DNA from: Flavobacteriales bacterium UBA4660
GTDB taxonomy: Bacteria; Bacteroidota; Bacteroidia; Flavobacteriales_D; Sanyastnellaceae
Length of the DNA: 8,427 bases
Direction of reading: 5' to 3'
Assembly: GCA_002405435.1 (NCBI GenBank)
Contig: DHLU01000008.1
Coordinates: forward strand, 1-8,427
Shown here: positions 1 through 6,767 of the stretch, piece by piece
Layout: the number at the start of each line of letters is the position of its first letter
How positions within the stretch are numbered: the stretch's first letter is position 1
The notes under the pieces: model-generated
Told to the model about the DNA's origin: nothing
The model's database searches: none
The model's input: the letters and a program-made list of their open reading frames with translations, nothing else
Made by a program: the position numbers and the translations under genes

Positions 1-1544
1 ACTTCGACCGGTGGAAATTCCGTCATCCGCAACCAGAAGACCTGCGGGCCGTTTTCGAAGAAGTAAGTGGAAAAAATCTCGGCTGGTTTTTCGATGATCT
101 GATAACCACCACAGGACTGCTTGACTACGGCATTGCCGGAGGCCGGTGGAAAAAAACCGGTGATGGCGCTGAATTTAATCTCCACATCGCCAACCGCGGC
201 GACCTCAACAGCCCCTTTTCCCTGACCACCCTCCGCGATGCAGATACGGTCAATACCACGTGGTTTGATCCCATTCCTTCGCTAACCTCACAACACATCG
301 CGCTCCCCTGGCTCAAGCGGGGCGACCGCGTCATAGTCAACGCCAGTTATGGTATTCCCGAGTTTGAACGCAAAAACAACATCATGCGCACAGGCAAATG
401 GCCTCAACGCCAATGGCCTATGCGCGTGCGTCTGTTTTCCGGCATTGATCACCCCGAAAGCCGGCAGCTGTTTGTGATTCCATTGTTGGGCTGGAATGAA
501 TACAACCACTGGATGCCCGGTGTGTGCTTGCACAACCGGTCGAAACCCCTGCCCCGGTTTACCTGGAGCATCGCACCCATGTATAGCTTTTCCACCGCTT
601 CCTTAACTGGCTTCGCCTCCACGGAATGGAAAAGCCGCACGTGGAGCGCCGGCATACGCCATCAGCGGTTTAGTGCGCCCGGTGTGGGCGCTCCCGCATT
701 CACAGATTCTCCCGGCGCATACGCCCTCACCTCACCCTACGTACTCTTTAATCTCTTTCCCCACAGGGTAGCCAGAAACATCGTCGGTTCCGCCGGCATT
801 ACCGCCTTTGCAGTCAATAGATTCCGTGGCGATGAAACCCCTGTGCGTTTCAGCAGTACCGACCTGCTCATCGTGAGGGCCCACAGCGAGATCCAGTGGA
901 AATTCGTGCGCGCCTCCCTGCGCTGGAAATCCATGATCGAATACCTCAGCGACCGGGAACGCTTTAATACCTCCCACAGCCTCGAACACCGCTACACCTG
1001 GCATACCAAAACGAGGTCAAGGCTCGTGTCACGGCTCTTTGTCGCCGGTGGAAACAGGCTCAGCATCGGCGGGGCCAGCGGACCCCTCGATTACGCCTAC
1101 GAATCACTGTATTTTGGGCGCGCTGAAACCTCAGGCCTGCTCTCACGGCAGGTCGTCAACAGCCAGGGTGGACTTATGTATCCCACCGCTCTGCGTCCCA
1201 ATGGTGCCTTCGCAACGCTCAATGTTCAGTTTGATGCCCCGGTCAGGTTCCCCGTGGCGCTGTATGCCGGACTCGCCGTGATGGGTGAACAACCGGTTAC
1301 TGCTTTTACTGTTTCCACTGAAGATGATATGCCGCTGCAGGATGCCAGCGCCGTATCATGGGTGGGCGGAATCACGCTACCGATTGCTCGAGACATTTTT
1401 CAGGTCTATGTTCCCCTTGTGCGGGCGTCGAATTTTAAAAATGAGCACGCCGGTGAGCCACTCAAATTCGGAGAAACCATCCTGTTCACCCTGCGCCTCG
1501 ACATGCTCAACCCATTCACCCTGATCCGCAACCTCAACCAGTGA
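1..1544 (+). CDS. M1-family metallopeptidase, C-terminal part (5' end outside window)
   Basis: The frame is open from base 3 to the TGA at 1542-1544, giving 513 residues with no start in the window, so this is the 3' part of a larger gene. Fragment residues 4-42 (WKFRHPQPEDL, then SGKNLGWFFDDL and TGLLDY) match the region that follows the catalytic domain in M1 (gluzincin) aminopeptidases of Bacteroidota. The HEXXH zinc site would lie upstream, outside the window. After a short beta-sandwich-like stretch (about 48-127), roughly 380 residues are rich in alternating aromatic and hydrophobic segments (for example around 160-210) and end with FTLRLDMLNPFTLIRNL. This resembles the long beta-rich tails of some Bacteroidota M1 proteins and may be a membrane-associated barrel; that part is inference. 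Peptidase activity on short peptides at the periplasm or outer membrane is the family expectation. There is no T9SS sorting domain at the C terminus. The gene overlaps the next one by 4 bp (GTGA). Confidence 0.85.
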   Translation, partial: FDRWKFRHPQPEDLRAVFEEVSGKNLGWFFDDLITTTGLLDYGIAGGRWKKTGDGAEFNLHIANRGDLNSPFSLTTLRDADTVNTTWFDPIPSLTSQHIALPWLKRGDRVIVNASYGIPEFERKNNIMRTGKWPQRQWPMRVRLFSGIDHPESRQLFVIPLLGWNEYNHWMPGVCLHNRSKPLPRFTWSIAPMYSFSTASLTGFASTEWKSRTWSAGIRHQRFSAPGVGAPAFTDSPGAYALTSPYVLFNLFPHRVARNIVGSAGITAFAVNRFRGDETPVRFSSTDLLIVRAHSEIQWKFVRASLRWKSMIEYLSDRERFNTSHSLEHRYTWHTKTRSRLVSRLFVAGGNRLSIGGASGPLDYAYESLYFGRAETSGLLSRQVVNSQGGLMYPTALRPNGAFATLNVQFDAPVRFPVALYAGLAVMGEQPVTAFTVSTEDDMPLQDASAVSWVGGITLPIARDIFQVYVPLVRASNFKNEHAGEPLKFGETILFTLRLDMLNPFTLIRNLNQ

Positions 1545-2323
1545 CCAAACGCATCTACTTCTCCGGAGATTTCCACCTGGGCGCGCCAGACTTCGAAAAA
1601 AGCCTGGTGCGCGAAAAACGCATCGTTGCCTGGCTGGACTCCATCGAACATGATGCCGCTGAAATCTACCTGCTCGGAGACCTCTTTGATTTCTGGTTTG
1701 AATACAGACACGCCGTCCCGCGCGGATTTACTAGGCTGCTCGGCAAACTGTCTCAACTGACCGACCGCGGGATTCCCGTGCACGTCTTCACCGGAAACCA
1801 CGATATGTGGATCTTCGATTACCTCCCAAAAGAATGCGGGGTCATACTGCACCGTGCCCCGATTGAAAAAGAATGGAACGACAAAAAGTTTTTAATCGGA
1901 CACGGTGATGGTCTGGGGCCGGGTGACCATGGCTACAAATTCATCAAGAAGGTTTTTGCCAGCCGCCTCTGCCAATGGCTATTCGCGCGCTTCCATCCCA
2001 ATTTCGGCATTTGGCTGGCCTCGCGCATGAGCCGGTACAGCCGCAAAACCACCGGAGACGATGACCAAAAATTTACCGGACCCGACAATGAATGGCTGGT
2101 TCAATACTGCAGGGAACAACTCAACGCTAAACACACAGACTACTTCATTTTCGGTCACCGCCACCTGCCGCTGCAGATACCCGTAGGCCCCACCTCTACC
2201 TACTTCAATGCGGGCGACTGGCTGGTGCACTTCACCTGGCTCGAGTGGGACGGGGCTGCGCTGGTGCTCAAGGGCGGACAGCGTCAGGAAGAAAATCCGG
2301 CAGTATCCGGGCAGGCAGAATAA
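1541..2323 (+). CDS. lpxH: LpxH-family UDP-2,3-diacylglucosamine diphosphatase (calcineurin-like phosphoesterase)
   Basis: This 260-residue protein is a metallophosphoesterase of the LpxH group. LpxH splits UDP-2,3-diacylglucosamine into lipid X and UMP at the inner face of the cytoplasmic membrane, the fourth step of lipid A synthesis. The metal-binding motifs appear in order: DFHLG (D10, H12), GDLFDFW (D47), GNHD (N86, H87), GHGD (H121) and GHRH (H206, H208), followed by FNAGDW (222-227). There is no signal peptide, and the length is slightly above the roughly 240 residues of the enterobacterial enzyme. The start is GTG at 1541, chosen because it places the usual short lead before DFHLG and because its GTGA overlaps the upstream stop; coupled translation is therefore likely, and no Shine-Dalgarno sequence is visible. 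One caution is that characterised LpxH enzymes have GNRD where this has GNHD, so it could be an LpxH-like paralogue. The family call is firm and the exact substrate less so. Confidence 0.87.
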   Translation: MTKRIYFSGDFHLGAPDFEKSLVREKRIVAWLDSIEHDAAEIYLLGDLFDFWFEYRHAVPRGFTRLLGKLSQLTDRGIPVHVFTGNHDMWIFDYLPKECGVILHRAPIEKEWNDKKFLIGHGDGLGPGDHGYKFIKKVFASRLCQWLFARFHPNFGIWLASRMSRYSRKTTGDDDQKFTGPDNEWLVQYCREQLNAKHTDYFIFGHRHLPLQIPVGPTSTYFNAGDWLVHFTWLEWDGAALVLKGGQRQEENPAVSGQAE

Positions 2324-2360
2324 TCGCCAGTCGGATGTTGGTTCGGTGTGGTCGCTCCGG
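2324..2360. other. convergent intergenic gap between lpxH and gap
   Basis: This is a 37-bp spacer between two genes whose stops face each other. I looked for a shared bidirectional terminator and found only weak pairing (CGGA with TCCG across a long loop, or a 4-bp CCGG stem inside the end of lpxH). No convincing intrinsic terminator is visible, so the two transcripts may overlap at their 3' ends. Confidence 0.6.
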
Positions 2361-3362
2361 TCAGCATTTTTCCATTCTCACCATCACATCCAGCAACCGG
2401 TGACTGTAGCCCACCTCGTTGTCGTACCAACCGACCACTTTCACCATATCGCCAATCACCGATGTCAACTGTGCATCAAAGACGCAGGAATGCGGATTTC
2501 CGATGACATCACGCGACACGATCGGGTCTTCGGTGTATTCCACAATGCCGCGCATGCTGCCTGCTGCGGCTTCACGGAAGGCCTCATTGATGGCAGCAAT
2601 AGAGACCGACTTGCGCACGGTGCAGGTAATGTCTGTCAGCGAGCCGTCGGGCACGGGAACACGAATTCCGCAGCCTCCCATGCAATCGTTCAGTTGAGGA
2701 AATATGCGGGTAAGCGCCTTGGCAGCCCCTGTCGTGGTAGGCACAATGCTCTCGGCGGCAGCACGACCCCTGCGCAGGTCCTTGTGCGGGGCATCATGCA
2801 GGCGCTGGTCACCGGTATAGCTGTGCACGGTAGTGATATAACAATACTCAATGTCACAAAGCTGCTCGAGCAGGTGAATCATTGGCGCGGCCGAATTGGT
2901 TGTACAGGACGCATTACTCAATACGGTATCTCCGGGTTGTATGAGGTCATCATTTACACCCACTACAATTGTCTTTACACTGTCGTCTTCCGGAGGCGCC
3001 GTAAGCAAGACCTTGCGGGCGCCTGACACGGTATGCGCTTCAGCCTGGCCGTGGTTTTTAACCGTGCCCGTAGCCTCTATGACAATATCGACCCCGAGTG
3101 CTTTCCAGGGCAACGCCGACATAGATTCTATGCCGGTGTACACCACCTTCTGGCCATTGATCAGCATGCTGTCTGCGCCGCATTCAACCGTTCCCGAAAA
3201 ACGGCCGTGCACAGAGTCATACCTAAACAGGTGTGCCATGGTCGCCAGCGGATGCAGGTCGTTTATGGCCACCAGCTCAAAGCGTGAATCTCCGACCAGC
3301 AGGCGTGATACCGTGCGGCCTATCCTGCCGAATCCGTTTACGGCTACGCGAATCTTTCTCAT
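2361..3362 (-). CDS. gap: type I glyceraldehyde-3-phosphate dehydrogenase
   Basis: This 333-residue enzyme interconverts glyceraldehyde 3-phosphate and 1,3-bisphosphoglycerate with NAD(P) in the cytoplasm. The Rossmann motif NGFGRIGR is at residues 9-16. Asp35 in AINDL sits where NAD-dependent enzymes hold the adenine ribose. The active-site ASCTTN carries catalytic Cys153, with partner His180 in TTVHSYT. The phosphate-site segment AAAESIVPTTTGAAKA is at 201-216, Arg234 in RVPVP is a likely phosphate ligand, and WYDNE lies near the end. The second active-site-region cysteine of the classic TTNCLAP motif is Ser157 here (TTNSAAP), and the usual NVSVVD is DGSLTD, as I recall for a GAPDH type common in Bacteroidota. 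The start is the ATG at 3360-3362, because MRKIRVAVNGFGRIGR is the normal N terminus; the open frame continues upstream but encodes nothing GAPDH-like. It probably has its own promoter, since a terminator hairpin lies just upstream. Nine cysteines is a high count for a GAPDH. Confidence 0.95.
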   Translation of the reverse strand: MRKIRVAVNGFGRIGRTVSRLLVGDSRFELVAINDLHPLATMAHLFRYDSVHGRFSGTVECGADSMLINGQKVVYTGIESMSALPWKALGVDIVIEATGTVKNHGQAEAHTVSGARKVLLTAPPEDDSVKTIVVGVNDDLIQPGDTVLSNASCTTNSAAPMIHLLEQLCDIEYCYITTVHSYTGDQRLHDAPHKDLRRGRAAAESIVPTTTGAAKALTRIFPQLNDCMGGCGIRVPVPDGSLTDITCTVRKSVSIAAINEAFREAAAGSMRGIVEYTEDPIVSRDVIGNPHSCVFDAQLTSVIGDMVKVVGWYDNEVGYSHRLLDVMVRMEKC

Positions 3363-3367
3363 GGTGC

Positions 3368-3411
3368 AAAAATGAAGAAGCCTTCGCCGCTCACGCAGGA
3401 AGGCTCCCTCA
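3368..3411 (-). terminator. intrinsic terminator hairpin between the propeller gene and gap
   Basis: Read on the minus strand, 3411 down to 3373 folds into one long hairpin. The outer arm TGAGGG pairs with TTCTTCA bases (two G-U pairs), the core is a perfect AGCCTTC/GAAGGCT stem (3405-3399 with 3385-3379), and the inner CTGC/GCGG pairing closes on a GTGA loop of the stable GNRA type, with one bulged C at 3386. A run of five T (3372-3368) follows at once. This is the form of a Rho-independent terminator and should end the transcript of the large gene whose stop is at 3430. Unusually, the T run ends only 5 bases before the gap ATG, so the hairpin could instead act as an attenuator or 5' leader structure of gap. 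Confidence 0.75.
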
Positions 3412-3429
3412 GTATTTTCATTTTCTGGC

Positions 3430-6400
3430 TTAACCGGCCTTGACAAACTTAACCGTTCCGCTGGAACTGCCGGCCTCCACCTGTACGATGTAGTTGCCCG
3501 GTGCCAGGCCTTCAGCATCGAGGTTCAGGTCGTGAACGCCGCGCATCATCATACCCGGTCGCATGCGGTGCACAAGCTGGCCCTGCAGGTCGAATACCCT
3601 TACTTCTACCAGCGTGGCAGCCGAGAGATTCAGGCGCAGGCTCGCATTGCTCACTGCCGGGTTGGGGAACACGAGCAGGTCGGATACACTGACTTCCGCT
3701 AACGGTTCGTCTACACCGACCGACAGGAAGGCATCGGTGCGGAAAATACCGCGTCCATGGGTGCCCGCATAAATGCTGCCGTGGTTTTGCGGTGTCATAA
3801 AGCGCTTGCTGTAGATGGTCTGCTGACGCAGGTCGTGCACAGGTACACAGCCCATTGCGCCGGTGCTACCCGGAGAAGGATTGATGCATTGCTCCCAGTT
3901 GTCTCCTCCATCGGTGGTCACCCAGGTTCCAAATTCTGTTCCCACAAAAATGGTCTGGCCGTCTCCGGAGTCCGGGTTGCCATTCTCATCCGTTGAACTG
4001 ATGATTGACGCGTATACGGGCATACGCTCGAGGTATGCGTCGGCTCCGGTAAATTCCCAGATTGAGGTGAACGTGGGTGAGGCGCTGTTGGCGTTGGTCG
4101 AATAGCGCACCTTGCCTGCACCGACCGTACCATAACCGCCCACTGTAATCACGAGGTTATTGATGTTGTTGGGATCGGTGGCTATCGAGGTCACCACTCC
4201 ACCGGCGTTGGCAATGACCTGGGTAATCTCGAGGTCTGCCACATCGTCTTCACTCCACAGCTGGCTAAGGTTACGCACCCGCCAGAGACCACCGCTCCAG
4301 CTGCTGTACCACATGACATCCCCGTCGCGGTGAAACTCAAAGGTTTTTACCCCGGTTGCCGGTGCATTGCTGATTTTCCACCAGTCTGGCGTGGTGCTGG
4401 TATTCATGGCTTCGCGGGTAATCCAGATGCCCTCGGAACCGAAAAACGCCGTGGCAAACATGGACGTAAACTGATCCTGCACAAGCCGCTGCTCATGCAC
4501 ATCTTCCAACACATCGGCCGCATAGTGGTAATTGGTCACGCAGTTGATGAGCTCGTATTCGTACTCCTCAATAAAGGTGGTGTCTGTATCAAGCACCACC
4601 ACGGTGAAATCTTCCACCACAATCGTGTCATTTTCGTAGAAAAGGGTATCGACCCAAAACACCGTGTCTGTCAGCTGAATGATCTCATCGATTACCAGCA
4701 GGGTATCGGTTACCACCGAGTCGCATACCACCTCTTCAAAGTCTATTTCCTGGGCGGGCAACCACCAGTAGTCTGGGTCGGTGGTGTAGAGTTCTGTTGA
4801 CGTGAAAGCCGGTCGCTCCAATTCGGCCCAATAACGCAACACATCTCCGTCTTCCAGGGTGTATTCAAACGGAAGGTTCAGGTTCTTGGTAACCAGGGTG
4901 AACGTGGTGTCGGTAACATCATATTCGTGCGGATTTACCAGAATCACGAACTGCTGGGACGCTTCATCTTCGGTGTTTTCATAGAGGCGCGACACCGTGT
5001 AGAAGGGACCAATCTCGTTGGTGTTTGGATTAATGAGGTTGAGAATGTCATTGTCATAAAACTGACCCCCGCTGCCGCCCTGGTCGTAACGGGAAATTAC
5101 GCCGTACTGAGAGGATGCAAAGAGGAGCGAGGCGTTGTCAACCGTAACACTGGTCATGTCACAGTCAAACCCGTCACCCCCCTGCACTTCTACCGCCTGC
5201 TGGTCGCTGACCATCGGGAAAAAGCCGTTGTTGAGTCCGAGAATGGCCGTAGTACCATTGTCCTGTGAACCCCCCATGACCGGGAAGCCGCCGCTGTGGG
5301 CAATACCATAGTACTGGGTCACATTGAAGTTCCGGTTGAAGGCACCAAAAGTGCTGGCTGCATCGGTGGTCTTGAAAACACCGCCGTCAGTACCGATGTA
5401 CACCGTGCCATTGCTGGTCTGCTCGAAGGTGTGAATGTCTGCGTGCACGTAATTGTCGCCGAGACCGAACCCGCCGCCGTAGGCGATCTGCTCGGGCTGT
5501 TCGGTAGCACCGCACTGCCAGAGGGTAACGCCTCCGATCAGCGCCCTGCCGGGTTCTCCCTTGATGACGAGCAAAGCCAGGTCATACACACCTTGACCGT
5601 TGTCGCCGAATGGGTTGAGGCCTTCGATATTGCCGGAGGGCCAAACGGTGGTGAAAGAATCACCTCCGTTTTGCGAGTAGTACACCCCGTCCATAAAACC
5701 GTCTGAGTAAAGGGCATAGCATACATCCATGTTATCCGGAGAAATTTCTACCCTTACGCGGTCACTGCTGACCGGCAGGCCTTCTTCCAGTTCTGTAAAA
5801 GTGGCTCCTCCGTTAGTTGAGCGGAACACCTTGGCTGATCCGAGTCCGACCAGCATGTAACTGCCGTCTGACGCGATGGCGATGTCATGGCCAAACTGGT
5901 TGGGCAATCCGTCCATATCCATGTTGGGTTCGTCCATACCCGGCTCCCAGTAGCCTACGCCGGCGCTGCCCGCAATCCATATCCTGTCGGGGTCGACCGG
6001 GTCAGCGCAAAGGTCATTGTTGTAGATCCAGCTTTCGCCGAGGTTAAACAGGCTCACCTCGGTGCCCGGCACCTGGGCCCAGGTCACGCCACCATCGGTG
6101 GAGTAATAAATTCCATTGCCAATGGCGCCGCTGCCCCCGGTTCCGCCGCCTGTTTCAAAGGTGCAGCCGGTGCCTACGAATATGGTGCCGTTGAGGGTTT
6201 GGTCAATGCTGCCAACCGGACAGGCAGGAAAAGATTCAATCTGATCCCAGGTATTGGCGGCGTTGGTGGATTTCCAGAGTCCGCCGGTCACTGAGCCCGC
6301 AAAAACGGTCAGGTTGTCTTCCAGGGCGAGAATGGCGCGGGTCCGGCCGCCAATGTTGTCGGGACCCATTTCCCACCAGGTAACGGAATTGCTTTTTTCC

Positions 6401-6651
6401 GCAGTATGGCTGGCATTGTATTTCTGAACGGCATCGTTCATCAGGATCCAGTCAGAGGGCTCAAACTCGCCTGACTCCAGGTTGCCTTTCATGAGCTTCA
6501 TGTAGGGCTCCATTTCCAGGAAAGAGGAAGAGGATCCCAACTGCGACAAACGCGGACGATAAGCGGATGCGACGCCTGTAGGGCTGCAGGCATACCAACT
6601 TACGAATCCGGCCAATACCACACCGGTGAAGAGTAGAATTTTCGATTTCAT
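3430..6651 (-). CDS. T9SS-exported Asp-box (BNR/sortilin-like) beta-propeller protein
   Basis: A 1073-residue secreted protein. Residues 1-30 form a signal peptide: basic KSK, a hydrophobic core, and a likely cleavage after ASA at 28-30. WWEMGPDNIGGRTRAI (92-107) opens the first propeller, as in many Bacteroidota proteins of this type. Asp-box (S/T-x-D/N-x-G/A-x-T/S-W/F) blades are seen near 128-135, 184-191, 278-285, 326-333, 428-435, 851-861 (degenerate) and 912-919, and GTHGRGIFRTD (963-973) closes the last blade. Residues about 640-704 are an acidic Asp/Thr/Val-rich insert bracketed by Cys643 and Cys704. The C terminus (991-1073) is a type A T9SS sorting domain: LLVFPNP, an FDLQGQLV strand, then GLAPGNYIVQVEAG and KFVKAG. 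It would direct outer-membrane export, domain removal and usually attachment to anionic lipopolysaccharide. Asp boxes are structural, not catalytic, and I see no sialidase or other active site, so the function is unknown; binding or surface display are possible. The gene is probably monocistronic, with a terminator downstream and a 116-bp gap upstream. Confidence 0.93.
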   Translation of the reverse strand: MKSKILLFTGVVLAGFVSWYACSPTGVASAYRPRLSQLGSSSSFLEMEPYMKLMKGNLESGEFEPSDWILMNDAVQKYNASHTAEKSNSVTWWEMGPDNIGGRTRAILALEDNLTVFAGSVTGGLWKSTNAANTWDQIESFPACPVGSIDQTLNGTIFVGTGCTFETGGGTGGSGAIGNGIYYSTDGGVTWAQVPGTEVSLFNLGESWIYNNDLCADPVDPDRIWIAGSAGVGYWEPGMDEPNMDMDGLPNQFGHDIAIASDGSYMLVGLGSAKVFRSTNGGATFTELEEGLPVSSDRVRVEISPDNMDVCYALYSDGFMDGVYYSQNGGDSFTTVWPSGNIEGLNPFGDNGQGVYDLALLVIKGEPGRALIGGVTLWQCGATEQPEQIAYGGGFGLGDNYVHADIHTFEQTSNGTVYIGTDGGVFKTTDAASTFGAFNRNFNVTQYYGIAHSGGFPVMGGSQDNGTTAILGLNNGFFPMVSDQQAVEVQGGDGFDCDMTSVTVDNASLLFASSQYGVISRYDQGGSGGQFYDNDILNLINPNTNEIGPFYTVSRLYENTEDEASQQFVILVNPHEYDVTDTTFTLVTKNLNLPFEYTLEDGDVLRYWAELERPAFTSTELYTTDPDYWWLPAQEIDFEEVVCDSVVTDTLLVIDEIIQLTDTVFWVDTLFYENDTIVVEDFTVVVLDTDTTFIEEYEYELINCVTNYHYAADVLEDVHEQRLVQDQFTSMFATAFFGSEGIWITREAMNTSTTPDWWKISNAPATGVKTFEFHRDGDVMWYSSWSGGLWRVRNLSQLWSEDDVADLEITQVIANAGGVVTSIATDPNNINNLVITVGGYGTVGAGKVRYSTNANSASPTFTSIWEFTGADAYLERMPVYASIISSTDENGNPDSGDGQTIFVGTEFGTWVTTDGGDNWEQCINPSPGSTGAMGCVPVHDLRQQTIYSKRFMTPQNHGSIYAGTHGRGIFRTDAFLSVGVDEPLAEVSVSDLLVFPNPAVSNASLRLNLSAATLVEVRVFDLQGQLVHRMRPGMMMRGVHDLNLDAEGLAPGNYIVQVEAGSSSGTVKFVKAG

Positions 6652-6767
6652 ATAAGATTACTTAGGTCTTGTTTCTCTAACGTGGCTAAATTACAACCTC
6701 GGGCGGCTTTACCCTCTCTCTGTGAGGGGGGCTTTATGCAATTTTTTCAGGTCCAGCGAATAAGGTG
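6652..6767. other. intergenic region between lipA and the propeller gene
   Basis: This is the longest non-coding stretch in the window (116 bp), lying after the lipA stop and before the propeller gene start. It holds two near-identical direct copies of GGGCGGCTTTA (6701-6711) and GGGGGGCTTTA (6726-6736) on the + strand, a 5-bp CCCTC/GAGGG hairpin between and into them, and a T6 run at 6742-6747. In the direction of lipA transcription the hairpin lacks a following T run, so it is not a clear lipA terminator. The AT-rich side next to the start codon holds a candidate promoter. Confidence 0.6.
6686..6693 (-). promoter_or_regulatory. candidate -7 element for the propeller gene
   Basis: On the minus strand this reads TAATTTAG, a 7 of 8 match to the Bacteroidota -7 consensus TAnnTTTG, and it lies 34 bases upstream of the start codon, a reasonable leader length. 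I could find no TTG at the expected -33 spacing, so the call rests on one short motif. Confidence 0.3.

Noticed and set aside
1406..1852. 148-codon minus-strand open frame across the M1/lpxH junction
   Set aside because: It lies opposite conserved LpxH motifs and has no recognisable content, so it is a shadow frame.
2208..3026. 272-codon open frame on the + strand across the lpxH end and gap
   Set aside because: It is antisense to gap with no recognisable domain and low-complexity shadow composition. gap and lpxH are unambiguous in their own frames.
3363..3518. N-terminal extension of GAPDH by 52 residues (open frame up to 3518)
   Set aside because: It overlaps the end of the propeller gene and runs through the terminator hairpin. 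The family N terminus begins exactly at MRKIRVAVNGFGRIGR.
3430..6651. Calling the propeller protein a sialidase or glycosyl hydrolase because of its BNR repeats
   Set aside because: Asp-boxes are structural. The N-terminal RIP motif and the Arg triad, Tyr and Glu catalytic set of sialidases are not apparent.
6716..6747. Rho-independent terminator on the + strand (CCCTC/GAGGG hairpin, T6 run)
   Set aside because: There is no + strand gene to terminate here, the stem is only 5 bp, and the T run is about 10 bases away from it.
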